Shown: positions 8,301-15,664 of the stretch, one piece after another | How the letters are laid out: every line of letters starts with the position of its first letter | Position numbering within the stretch: the first letter of the stretch is position 1 | Assembly (NCBI GenBank): GCA_009995455.1 | Contig: JAACPJ010000002.1 | Location: 276,942-340,941, forward strand | DNA from: a bacterium | Lineage (GTDB): Bacteria; Patescibacteriota; Gracilibacteria; UBA4473 | DNA length: 64,000 bases | Direction of reading: 5' to 3' | Notes under the pieces: generated by a model | Seen by the model: only the letters and a program-made list of their open reading frames with translations | Databases searched by the model: none | Told to the model about the DNA's origin: nothing | Position numbers and translations under genes: made by a program

Positions 8301-8879
8301 ATGGCACAACAAAATCCGGAATCATTGCGAAATATTGAGGACCAGCAAGATGGTGCCAGCGAAGGAGTTGAAGCGACTCTTGCGGGAAATAAAAATATGG
8401 AAGCTCGCCTAAACCAAGATGCTAACCCGAATGCCACGACATTAGAGGCCCAGCACGCAGAACTATTTAAAGCTAACGGAGGCTACGTGCAAAAAACGGC
8501 TTTCCGAACTGGCGCTAATGGAAACACATTTGGCGAAACACGAGGGGCCACGGCATTAGCTGCTGCTAAAGATATGCAAGAAGTCGCTGATGCCGACAAT
8601 GCGGATATGGCAGAGGCAGAAAGAATTATGGGGGACGTAGCTAGAGCGCAGAGCGAAACCCAAGAAAACGCAGAAGACACTGCAGAACTAGATACTGGAG
8701 GTATTCCGGAAGGAAACCCAGAAAGAGGTGAAATCGCCTCTTTGAGTGCCGCTTATAACGGGGCCGAAGCTGAAGCGGGTGCCGCATTGACCAGCATTGA
8801 AGCTGACACGGCTACTGAACTAAATCAGTCTTTACAGGGATTCAGCGAAGATAATAACGGTCTTACTCAAGCGGGTTAA
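8301..8879 (+). CDS. Ala/Glu-rich acidic protein, unknown function
   Basis: I do not recognise this gene. The 192 residues are rich in Ala, Glu, Asn, Gly and Asp, without cysteine, and hold a single Tyr-containing segment near residues 55-70. It is probably disordered or a loose helical bundle, and has no signal peptide or membrane segment. The N-terminus MAQQNPES is similar to the internal MSAQENPEE of the 985-residue protein at 27217, suggesting the two may belong to one family. It starts two bases after the upstream small helical gene and its stop overlaps that of the convergent HIT gene by four bases. Confidence 0.55.
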   Translation: MAQQNPESLRNIEDQQDGASEGVEATLAGNKNMEARLNQDANPNATTLEAQHAELFKANGGYVQKTAFRTGANGNTFGETRGATALAAAKDMQEVADADNADMAEAERIMGDVARAQSETQENAEDTAELDTGGIPEGNPERGEIASLSAAYNGAEAEAGAALTSIEADTATELNQSLQGFSEDNNGLTQAG

Positions 8880-9523
8880 AGCTCGGTTTTGTAATCGGGG
8901 CTTAGCATATGAAAACAAGTAAAAGGACTACTTGTTTGGTTTGGAGCTACGTTCATGAATAATTTGTAGCCTTCGATTTCGAGTTGTTGAGAAACTGATT
9001 TAGCAACCCAAAACAGATTACCGTATTCTTCTAGGTTCGTTTCACGCACATCTAAACCCGATTCAAACTCTGGGTTTTTTAGCTGAATAACCACGTGGTG
9101 TTCGCACACGGGGTTTTCGTGTTGAAAAGCAATTGTATTATCGTCTTCGTAATAAACTAAGTCAGTAAGGGCACTACACTCTAAATTAGGCGCATAATCG
9201 CTACTCAGCTGATGCATATGAACTCGAGGTACCACTTGGCCCCCGACAGTACCAACATTCATATGTAACTTATAGGTGTCTAGATCTTCTAAATCGCTGA
9301 CGTATTTTGCCGCTAAAAATAAGCGTCCAAAGACATCTAAGTTCTCAGCATGCACATCTAATCCCGTTACTAAACCTTCTACTTTAGGAACCATCAACGC
9401 GTGAAAACGAGCTTTAGGATTAATATCTTTAAATGCCATAACAAATTCATCCTCATAGACAATCTCAGCTGGAGCTTCCCCTTTAATAATTTGAGCGAAA
9501 ACGTCTTCTACTAAAAAATCCAT
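8876..9523 (-). CDS. Tandem HIT-domain protein with incomplete histidine triads
   Basis: HIT proteins are nucleotide-binding hydrolases or transferases acting on nucleotide-phosphoramidate or dinucleoside substrates. The 215 residues hold two HIT-like units: the first runs from DVFAQIIKGEAPAEIVYEDE to VPRVHMHQLSSDY, the second from LVYYEDDNTIAFQHENP to FTCFHMLSPDY. In the usual His-x-His-x-His triad the first has Arg-Val-His-Met-His and the second Cys-Phe-His-Met-Leu, so only the central, normally nucleophilic, His persists in both. A -10 TATAAA (9531-9536, minus strand) lies seven bases before the ATG, predicting a leaderless mRNA. It converges on the 8301 gene with a four-base overlap of stops. 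Activity may be altered. Confidence 0.75.
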   Translation of the reverse strand: MDFLVEDVFAQIIKGEAPAEIVYEDEFVMAFKDINPKARFHALMVPKVEGLVTGLDVHAENLDVFGRLFLAAKYVSDLEDLDTYKLHMNVGTVGGQVVPRVHMHQLSSDYAPNLECSALTDLVYYEDDNTIAFQHENPVCEHHVVIQLKNPEFESGLDVRETNLEEYGNLFWVAKSVSQQLEIEGYKLFMNVAPNQTSSPFTCFHMLSPDYKTEL

Positions 9524-9576
9524 GCAATAATTTATATTTTAGTGTTCATCATTGATTGTAAGAAAGACAAATTAAT

Positions 9577-9605
9577 TTTACAAACAGACGGCTCTATTTT
9601 ATTAT
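9577..9605 (+). promoter_or_regulatory. Promoter of the ilv leader and ilvBN
   Basis: TTTACA at 9577-9582, exactly 17 bases, and TATTAT at 9600-9605. Transcription should start near 9612, about six bases before the leader-peptide ATG at 9618. Confidence 0.6.
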
Positions 9606-9617
9606 CGGTAATGTTAA

Positions 9618-9653
9618 ATGAACCAATTAAACGTAGTGGTACTGCTAGGCTAA
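9618..9653 (+). CDS. ilvL: ilv leader peptide (attenuator ORF)
   Basis: An 11-codon ORF reads MNQLNVVVLLG and stops at TAA 9651-9653. Six of its residues are Leu or Val, five of them consecutive (Val-Val-Val-Leu-Leu, codons at 9633-9647). Such a run, just upstream of stems that compete to form a terminator and ahead of ilvB, is the hallmark of ribosome-mediated attenuation of branched-chain amino acid synthesis. The mRNA begins only about six bases before the ATG, so there is no Shine-Dalgarno. A second overlapping frame from ATG 9611 has no such bias and is less likely. Confidence 0.75.
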   Translation: MNQLNVVVLLG

Positions 9654-9709
9654 AACCGACTTAAGAATCATCTCTCTTAAGCCGGTCATTCCCTAATACC
9701 GCTTTTTTT
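9635..9709 (+). promoter_or_regulatory. ilvBN transcription attenuator
   Basis: Three mutually exclusive pairings can be drawn. Region 1 (AGTGGT, 9635-9640, inside the Val codons) pairs with region 2 (ACC-G-ACT, 9655-9661). Region 2 in full (9655-9666) pairs with region 3 (9675-9686) over 11 of 12 positions, ACCG-A-CTTAAGA with TCTTAAG-C-CGGT. The 3' half of region 3, AAGCCGGT (9679-9686), alternatively pairs with ACCGCTT (9698-9704) with one bulged C, and runs into seven T (9703-9709), a terminator. Ribosome stalling on Val or Leu codons leaves region 2 free, so 2:3 forms and ilvB is read. A ribosome that reaches the stop covers region 2 and the terminator forms. Confidence 0.75.
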
Positions 9710-9726
9710 AAGTAAAACCCCACTTT

Positions 9727-11433
9727 ATGACTGGAGCCCAAGCCCTACTCAAAGCCCTTGAAAATCATGGTGTAACCGAAATGTTTGCTTACCCAGGTGG
9801 CGCAGTTCTGCCTATTTACGACGCTATGGCTGACTCCCCTATTCGTCGAATACTGGTTCGGCATGAACAGGCTTCAGCTTTTGCGGCTCAGGGGTATTCA
9901 CGTTCAACTCAAGAGGTTGGAGTTTGTCTTGCTACTTCTGGCCCAGGAGCGACGAATCTAGTAACTGGAATTGCGGATGCGATGCTCGATTCGATTCCAT
10001 TAGTGGCCATTACCGGAAATGTATTTAAACAATTGATTGGATCTGATGCGTTTCAAGAAATTGATATTGTCGGAATTTGTGAACCAATTGTGAAACACTC
10101 TTACTTTATTGAGTCAGCCGATGATATTCCCCGCGTATTAGCTGAGGCTTTTCATTTAGCCAAAAGTGGTCGACCGGGCCCCGTTTTAATTGATATTCCT
10201 AAGTGTGAACAAATCGCTGAAGTTTCGGCAGAGACCATGAAGAAGCTGAATAATAAAGAAAATTTTGAACTTCAGTTACCAGGCTACAAACTTCCACCAG
10301 CGCTTGATGTGACTCAAATCGAAAAAGCAGTTGAGCTTATTACTGAAGCCAAAAAACCGATTGTTATCTATGGACATGGCGTTGTGCTTTCTAACGCCGA
10401 AGCTCATTTAAAAGAATTTTTAGAGAAATCTGGCATCGCCAATGTCTGGACTTTGCACGGCATGGGCGCTTATGATAACACCGAAACTTTAAGTTTGGGG
10501 ATGCTAGGAATGCACGGAACTGGAGCGGCAAATTTTGCCGTTCATCATGCCGATTTAGTTTTAGGCATCGGGATTCGTTTCGATGACAGAATAACGGGCA
10601 AATTATCCGAATTTAAATTGAACAAAAAATTTATTCATTTTGACATTGATTCATCTGAGTTTAATAAAAATGTACCAGCCGTAGTCAGTCTACACGGCCA
10701 AATTCATGATACGTTGCCGACATTAACTAAAGCCTTACCAGAAGGTCTTGAAAAGCAATGGAGCGACTGGAATCAACAATTGACTTCTAAGAAAAAAGCT
10801 TGGCCGCTTGATGAGAGCAAAGCGGGCAAACTCACCGAAATAACAGTTATCAATCAACTGTATAAAATTATGGGTGAAGAAGATATTGTGCTGGTTGATG
10901 TCGGCCAACACCAAATGTGGGCGGCCCAAAGATTTTTTCCTAAAAAATCTCGTAAATTTTTAACCTCTGGTGGTTTAGGAACTATGGGATTTTCCTTACC
11001 CACCGCTATGGGCGCGGTATTTTCGGGACATCCTGTTTGGTCTATTTCTGGTGATGGCGGTTTTCAAATGAATAGCCAAGAGCTAGCCACAATCGCGCAA
11101 GATAACTTACCGGTGAAAATAATTATTCTTAATAACTCTTTCTTGGGAATGGTGCGGCAGTGGCAAGAACTTTTTTACGATAAAAATTATGTCGATACAC
11201 CGCTTAAAAACCCTGATTTTGTAAAACTGGGCGAAGCCTACGGGATTCCTAGTTTTAGAGCTGAAACCCAAGAAGAATCAAAAGCGTTGCTTGATAAAAT
11301 GCAGCATTTTGAAGGGCCGATCTTAGTCGAATTTAAACTCGAAAAGGAAGAAAATGTTTTTCCGATGGTTCCCGCAGGAGAAAGCCTTGGAAACACAATG
11401 CTCAGTAAAACTCAGCAAATAGACGCCGCTTAA
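9727..11433 (+). CDS. ilvB: Acetolactate synthase large (catalytic) subunit
   Basis: This subunit condenses two pyruvates to acetolactate, or pyruvate with 2-ketobutyrate to acetohydroxybutyrate, the first common step of Val, Leu and Ile synthesis. The enzyme depends on thiamine diphosphate and FAD. Visible features are the N-terminal YPGGAVLPIYDAM, the catalytic Glu in RHEQASAFAAQGY, ATSGPGATNLVTG, the central FAD-type domain, and the thiamine-binding GDGGFQMNSQELATI followed by NNSFLGMVRQW. The 568 residues are the usual length. ilvN follows after 16 bases, and the pair is controlled by the attenuator just upstream. ilvC, ilvD and leu genes are not in the window. Confidence 0.96.
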   Translation: MTGAQALLKALENHGVTEMFAYPGGAVLPIYDAMADSPIRRILVRHEQASAFAAQGYSRSTQEVGVCLATSGPGATNLVTGIADAMLDSIPLVAITGNVFKQLIGSDAFQEIDIVGICEPIVKHSYFIESADDIPRVLAEAFHLAKSGRPGPVLIDIPKCEQIAEVSAETMKKLNNKENFELQLPGYKLPPALDVTQIEKAVELITEAKKPIVIYGHGVVLSNAEAHLKEFLEKSGIANVWTLHGMGAYDNTETLSLGMLGMHGTGAANFAVHHADLVLGIGIRFDDRITGKLSEFKLNKKFIHFDIDSSEFNKNVPAVVSLHGQIHDTLPTLTKALPEGLEKQWSDWNQQLTSKKKAWPLDESKAGKLTEITVINQLYKIMGEEDIVLVDVGQHQMWAAQRFFPKKSRKFLTSGGLGTMGFSLPTAMGAVFSGHPVWSISGDGGFQMNSQELATIAQDNLPVKIIILNNSFLGMVRQWQELFYDKNYVDTPLKNPDFVKLGEAYGIPSFRAETQEESKALLDKMQHFEGPILVEFKLEKEENVFPMVPAGESLGNTMLSKTQQIDAA

Positions 11434-11449
11434 TTTTAAACTCTAAAAC

Positions 11450-11941
11450 ATGACTGAAAGATTTATACTCATTGTGGTTACCAGAAACGCTCCTGGAGTT
11501 TTATCTCGGGTTTCAAGTTTGCTGCGTCGAAAACTATTCAACATTGATTCTTTAACCGTTGGCCGAACCACTAACAACAAGGAATCACGCTTTACCATTG
11601 TGATTGACGGTGATGAAGCCCAAGCTAATAAAGCGGCTCTTTTAATTGATCGCTTAATTGAAATTCGGTCGGTTAAAGTTTTGAAACCAGATCAATGTTT
11701 AAGACGAGAAATTGTGCTAGCGCGGGTCGAAATTACTTCGCCAGAACAGGAAGCGCTGCTTGAAAGCTCGCACGCAGAAATTATTAGTCAGCTAATTTTT
11801 AAAGAAGGCGATCTAATCACCTTGGAACTGATTGATACTTCACAAAAATTAGACGAATTTTTAGAGAAACTAAACCAAGCAGATATTAAAATCGTTGATT
11901 GGGTTCGCAGTGGAGTGATTGCTATGCAAAATTTAGAGTAA
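11450..11941 (+). CDS. ilvN: Acetolactate synthase small (regulatory) subunit
   Basis: This ACT-domain subunit activates IlvB and gives feedback inhibition by valine. The N-terminal ACT domain covers about residues 3-75 (RFILIVVTRNAPGVLSRVSS, then RKLFNIDSLTVG and SRFTIVIDG), and a C-terminal domain completes the 163 residues, the normal size of the long form. The presence of a regulatory subunit argues for a biosynthetic AHAS rather than a fermentative acetolactate synthase. It is the second gene of the ilvBN transcript, with no Shine-Dalgarno before its ATG. Confidence 0.93.
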   Translation: MTERFILIVVTRNAPGVLSRVSSLLRRKLFNIDSLTVGRTTNNKESRFTIVIDGDEAQANKAALLIDRLIEIRSVKVLKPDQCLRREIVLARVEITSPEQEALLESSHAEIISQLIFKEGDLITLELIDTSQKLDEFLEKLNQADIKIVDWVRSGVIAMQNLE

Positions 11942-11970
11942 AGATTCTGCCATAAAATTTTGAACCTCTA

Positions 11971-11999
11971 TTGTTTAAACCTTTAATTTCGGGTATAAT
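11971..11999 (+). promoter_or_regulatory. Promoter of the pilin-like gene
   Basis: TTGTTT at 11971-11976, exactly 17 bases, and TATAAT at 11994-11999. Eight bases remain to the ATG at 12008, so the mRNA should be leaderless or nearly so. Confidence 0.7.
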
Positions 12000-12007
12000 A
12001 CCTAGAA

Positions 12008-12385
12008 ATGAATTTACTTCGTCCTGCCATTTTACAGCTTCTACTCTTTGGGTTTTTCTCAATTTGGAGCACCGAAGTCTTCGCTCAAGGCATTTCTGTG
12101 CTGCCTCCAGATGGGACTATTTCTGGAATGAGTATTACAGAAGGCCGAGTTCACATGGTGCATTTACCGGCTTTAGTTTTATACTGGATTCAAGTTTTAC
12201 TAAGTGTGGCGGGTGGCTTTGCCGTTGTAATGATTATGGTGGGCGGCGTTCAATACATGATTGGAAGTGTGAGTAACGACAAAGAACAAGGAAAGAAAAC
12301 CATCACTTACGCTTTAGGCGGTTTAGTACTGGCTTATTTTGCTTGGTGGATTGTCGAACTGATTCAAGTCTGGATTACGAGCTAG
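12008..12385 (+). CDS. T4SS pilin-like small membrane protein
   Basis: The 125 residues have a probable signal peptide ending near EVFA (residues 1-26), a short periplasmic segment and two membrane helices (about 55-82 and 100-122). The loop GGVQYMIGSVSNDKEQGKKT and the following YALGGLVLAYFAWW fit the VirB2/TrbC-like pilin family often annotated in Patescibacteria as T4SS pilin. Such proteins form the subunit of a conjugation or secretion pilus. No other secretion genes are adjacent, so its apparatus is unknown. The gene ends overlapping the 3' end of the convergent TPR gene by four bases. Confidence 0.65.
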   Translation: MNLLRPAILQLLLFGFFSIWSTEVFAQGISVLPPDGTISGMSITEGRVHMVHLPALVLYWIQVLLSVAGGFAVVMIMVGGVQYMIGSVSNDKEQGKKTITYALGGLVLAYFAWWIVELIQVWITS

Positions 12386-13659
12386 AACTTTAAGTAATCT
12401 TCAAGATTTACAAATCCCGGGAAGAGCGCTTCTAAGTCTTGCTGTAGATTTTCAGCCGCTTGGTTCTTTTCAGTGGCTTTAAAAACCGCTAAGGCATGCG
12501 TCCAGATTAAAGGATCTTCGATCCCCGTTTCTAGAGCTTTAACCGTATAAAATTCAGCTAACTCTAAATTTCCCTTAAGCAAAAATGCTTGGGCCACGGT
12601 GTCAGCTATAAATGCCGTTGAACGACCTTCATAAAGATTTTTAAGCGTTACCTCTGCTTGTATATTTTTATCTTCATTAAGATCTGGGAATAAATTCGCG
12701 AAATACAATTTCTCAATTGGGTCATTACTAAACTGCAACAGTAATTGCGCCTGGGCAATTTTAACCTGCGCTGAATCTATTTTTTGCTGAGCGTTTAAAG
12801 CGGCCGCTAACACGTAAGCATTGAGGGTGGTTGGTTTGAGAGTGTAAGCCTTTTTGGCGATAGTTTCAGCGTTGGTAAAATCTGATTTCCCCAAAGCATC
12901 AATTGCTTCATAGGCAAAAGCGAGGGCAAAACTGGGATCAATATTCTGCGCTTCTTTAAAATAATCTAAACCAACGCTCGGATTGAGAGGATACCACAAT
13001 CGGCCGGTTTCGGTTAAAGCCCAGGCTCTGTTTTCGTCAAACAAACCACTAAAGTCTAAGCTTTGCTCCATGGCTTCAATAGCGCCAACCCTATCACCGT
13101 TTAATTCTCGCCAATAGGCAATACGCGTTAAGGCCGCAAAATCTGGTTTAATATTTGAAAGTTTTTGCAAAGTCTCTGCCGCAGCATCATTTTTTCCTTG
13201 CTCAATTTGAGCGTCCGCTAAGGTCGCTAAAAAAAGCTGATTATCTGGATTTATAACTAACTCTTTCTGACTTAAATTTTCAGCTTGAACAAAATTATGG
13301 TTCAATATAGAGAGTTCCGCCAAAATGTAATTTCTTTCACTTTCCGGTAAATCTTGGGCCGAGGATTCGGCGGCTTTTAAAAAACTATCATCCGGTGTTT
13401 CTCGAGCGGCTTGCAGCAATAAAATTGCTAAATCTAAGTTTAATCCTTGAATTTCCTCTGCTGTTTCGGCTTGAGAAATCTTATTTTGAGTTTCTTGGAT
13501 TTGCGCTCTGGTATCTTCATTTAAGTCTTGGTAATTCAAACTTACAACCGCTTGATTCATGGCTTGCTCAGGAGCGCTTCTGTAAAACAAGTAAACTCCG
13601 CTGCCGACAAACAATAAAGCCATTAAAGCGATGGAAATAATTCTGAGATTAGAGTTCAT
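12382..13659 (-). CDS. Membrane-anchored TPR-repeat protein
   Basis: The 425 residues begin with a single hydrophobic helix (about residues 6-26) that probably anchors the protein, followed by helical pairs of TPR type through most of the length; a clear repeat is around NPSVGLDYFKEAQNIDPSFALAF (quoted here only in outline) near residues 225-245. TPR arrays act as scaffolds for protein complexes, and no catalytic domain is visible. A -10 TAAAAT (13667-13672, minus strand) lies seven bases before the ATG, again predicting a leaderless mRNA. It is convergent with the pilin-like gene, and the specific partner is unknown. Confidence 0.7.
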   Translation of the reverse strand: MNSNLRIISIALMALLFVGSGVYLFYRSAPEQAMNQAVVSLNYQDLNEDTRAQIQETQNKISQAETAEEIQGLNLDLAILLLQAARETPDDSFLKAAESSAQDLPESERNYILAELSILNHNFVQAENLSQKELVINPDNQLFLATLADAQIEQGKNDAAAETLQKLSNIKPDFAALTRIAYWRELNGDRVGAIEAMEQSLDFSGLFDENRAWALTETGRLWYPLNPSVGLDYFKEAQNIDPSFALAFAYEAIDALGKSDFTNAETIAKKAYTLKPTTLNAYVLAAALNAQQKIDSAQVKIAQAQLLLQFSNDPIEKLYFANLFPDLNEDKNIQAEVTLKNLYEGRSTAFIADTVAQAFLLKGNLELAEFYTVKALETGIEDPLIWTHALAVFKATEKNQAAENLQQDLEALFPGFVNLEDYLKF

Positions 13660-13690
13660 AATTCAAATTTTAGAGAAACGTTCGTTTTGG

Positions 13691-13726
13691 ATTTAAAAGC
13701 GCCCCTGTTAAATGTGTAACAGGAGC
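13691..13726 (-). terminator. Terminator of the DUF4331 gene
   Basis: GCTCCTGTTA and TAACAGGGGC pair over ten bases (one G-U) around loop CACATT, and are followed on the minus strand by GCTTTT. Confidence 0.6.
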
Positions 13727-13757
13727 GATTAAGGCTAACTTAACTAAAACATTTAAA

Positions 13758-15344
13758 TTACTGAGTCATAGTATTTGGCATGGCTAGGTAAGGGAATGAA
13801 GATTTGAAAGCTTTATCATTCGTGTTTACCCCATCACCAAGTTCGGCTGGAACATCGTATCCGTCAACGAGTTTACCGGCTACCGCTTGAATGGCGATAT
13901 CAGTTACATCATCGGCTAAACGACGGCCATTCGGGAACCCAGCCACATCTCCGCCGAATACTCCTAGACGGTTTTCAGTGGTAGCGACCGGAATAGAGGT
14001 GTTAAGTCTTAACATTTCTGCTGGTTGAACATCCGCAGGCATATTTAGGTCTGGCACTCCGGTAAGGAAAACGGTTACTAAATCGTCTCGGTTATCGGTT
14101 GGAACCTCTAGACCAAGTACCGCTTTTAGAAGACCGGCTAGAATTGGTTTTCGAACTACATCAACGTAGACTTGAGTTTCTGCATCTTTCATAGGATGAG
14201 AAGAATTGAAGTAATCTTTGTATTGTAAAGGAACGACAACTTCATTTACTAAAGGCATTCCTAAACGTGAGATTTGTTTCCACCCCCCCATTTTAGTCAT
14301 GGTGTTAGTATTGTTGCTAGCGTTATTGTTAGCGGCTTCTGCTCGAGGCATTGCCGAGATTCTTGCGTTTACCGCTTTCCCGTCGTAACGACTACTCGGA
14401 ATACCATATTCAAAACGTCGTCCGTTTGAATTTTGTAGTTGAGAGTAGATGTAACGTCGATCGTTTTGAACAAAACCTTTTTGTCGTTCAATCAACGTCG
14501 TATTAATAAATTTGTTAGAAGAATTAGCACTATTCATATTGCTAACAGTCGTAGACGATGTCACAACCGTTTTAACATCTGGTGAATAACGGTAAGTCGC
14601 TCCCCACACCCCGATAATTGGAGTGTCCGCATTTCTAGTAACATTTGAAATTGGAACTTCCATGACAATTGATTGAACGTTTTTACCTTCTAAAGAATCA
14701 ACACCTGCGCCTAAATTTAGAAGATCAAATACGTTTAGATCAACGAAAAATGAATCGTCTCGAGCGCCTGCGAAGAACTTACGTTGATTGGTTTCAATCA
14801 CGGCCTGCATGGCTAGAGATTCGTAATCAGGCTGACTTTTCTCTCCAATAACTGGTGGAGCCGTCACTCCAGAAGCGATTACGTTTCTTTCATTCATAGC
14901 GCCTTCAAGGTCTTTTATTTGCCCCATTATTTTGTAGGCTTTGTAAGATTGAACCACGTTTAAATCAGAAGCACTAGTCATAGGTGAAGTTACCGCTAAG
15001 AAGGTGCTTGGATCTTTAACCGTCGTTGAAAATCGAAAAGCGTAGGTGATATCTTCTTTGGCATCACCATTTTGATCGACGTGAAAAGCGTAAATCACAT
15101 CGTCAGAAAAACGGTAGTAATTTGGACCCGCTCCTGGACCGATTAGTGGGTAGTAGTTACCCGCAATAACTAAATTGTCTGGATTTGTTGGGCTTCGAAA
15201 AGCATACAAATCAGTTTGATCAGCCGCCGGATCTTGGCTAATTTTAGGTGCTTCTCGATGTGATGAAGCGTGTACCATAGAGGTACCACCAATCACAATG
15301 GCCGCCATGGCAATCTTGAGGGAATTAGAGTAAATATTTTTCAT
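13758..15344 (-). CDS. Secreted DUF4331 family protein
   Basis: The protein has a clear signal peptide (about residues 1-26, ending in VHA) and the family start SSHREAPKISQDPAADQTDL, followed by YAFRSP, as in DUF4331 proteins. The family is widespread and often secreted, and its function is not established. At 528 residues it is of normal size. It includes a low-complexity Asn-rich stretch near residues 340-350. Its own terminator follows, and the long divergent region upstream is shared with the his leader. A weak promoter TTGACT with a 16-base spacer lies close to the start. Confidence 0.82.
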   Translation of the reverse strand: MKNIYSNSLKIAMAAIVIGGTSMVHASSHREAPKISQDPAADQTDLYAFRSPTNPDNLVIAGNYYPLIGPGAGPNYYRFSDDVIYAFHVDQNGDAKEDITYAFRFSTTVKDPSTFLAVTSPMTSASDLNVVQSYKAYKIMGQIKDLEGAMNERNVIASGVTAPPVIGEKSQPDYESLAMQAVIETNQRKFFAGARDDSFFVDLNVFDLLNLGAGVDSLEGKNVQSIVMEVPISNVTRNADTPIIGVWGATYRYSPDVKTVVTSSTTVSNMNSANSSNKFINTTLIERQKGFVQNDRRYIYSQLQNSNGRRFEYGIPSSRYDGKAVNARISAMPRAEAANNNASNNTNTMTKMGGWKQISRLGMPLVNEVVVPLQYKDYFNSSHPMKDAETQVYVDVVRKPILAGLLKAVLGLEVPTDNRDDLVTVFLTGVPDLNMPADVQPAEMLRLNTSIPVATTENRLGVFGGDVAGFPNGRRLADDVTDIAIQAVAGKLVDGYDVPAELGDGVNTNDKAFKSSFPYLAMPNTMTQ

Positions 15345-15476
15345 TTTCTTTATTGGGTTAAAAATTAATGACAGTCAAGACTCTACAGGAATAAGCCCAC
15401 CTGTAAATACTTTTTTAATTATATGTATATGAAAAGTAGTTTATATTACATTAAAATAACTAAAAAACACTTAAAT

Positions 15477-15504
15477 TTGACAAGGCAATTTTAAAATATA
15501 AAGT
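15477..15504 (+). promoter_or_regulatory. Promoter of the his leader and hisG
   Basis: TTGACA at 15477-15482, 16 bases, and TAAAGT at 15499-15504. The expected start near 15511 lies only about five bases before the leader-peptide ATG. The 320-base gap 15345-15664 is explained by this promoter, the leader ORF and the attenuator; 15345-15476 is AT-rich and otherwise featureless. Confidence 0.65.
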
Positions 15505-15515
15505 CGGTTTTAGAA

Positions 15516-15584
15516 ATGAAATATATTAATTTTGCTTCACAACATCATCACAGTGAAAAACATTCGCTGCGGTTTTTGATGTAA
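15516..15584 (+). CDS. hisL: his leader peptide (attenuator ORF)
   Basis: A 22-codon ORF reads MKYINFASQHHHSEKHSLRF followed by Leu-Met and a TAA stop at 15582. Four His codons, three in a row at 15543-15551 and one at 15561-15563, lie upstream of a terminator placed just before hisG. This is the arrangement of the enterobacterial his leader, with shorter His content. There is no Shine-Dalgarno, and the predicted transcript starts about five bases before the ATG. The ORF has no other evident role. Confidence 0.8.
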   Translation: MKYINFASQHHHSEKHSLRFLM

Positions 15585-15641
15585 AGCTAAAAAATATTTC
15601 ATCACTAGTAAGCCTCAGCGTAAGCCTGAGGCTATTTTTTT
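15565..15641 (+). promoter_or_regulatory. hisG transcription attenuator
   Basis: The terminator is AGCCTCAG (15611-15618), loop CGTAAGC and CTGAGGCT (15626-15633), followed by A and seven T. A competing antiterminator pairs CGCTGCGG (15565-15572, the Ser-Leu-Arg codons right after the last His codon) with CCTCAGCG (15613-15620) at seven of eight positions, with TGATG (15577-15581) and CATCA (15600-15604) nested inside it. TGATG can instead pair with CATCA in the His codons. Stalling at His codons frees 15565-15581 and favours the antiterminator. A ribosome at the stop codon covers that segment and the terminator forms. Confidence 0.78.
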
Positions 15642-15664
15642 ATATTAATTAAATTTTAAACACC

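Noticed and set aside
9611..9664. Leader ORF from ATG 9611 before ilvB (17 codons)
   Set aside because: It has no run of branched-chain codons, whereas the overlapping frame from 9618 has Val-Val-Val-Leu-Leu and a fitting stop.
11971..12276. ORF in another frame over the pilin-like gene
   Set aside because: It overlaps the promoter and has no recognisable sequence. The 12008 frame has a signal peptide and family motifs.
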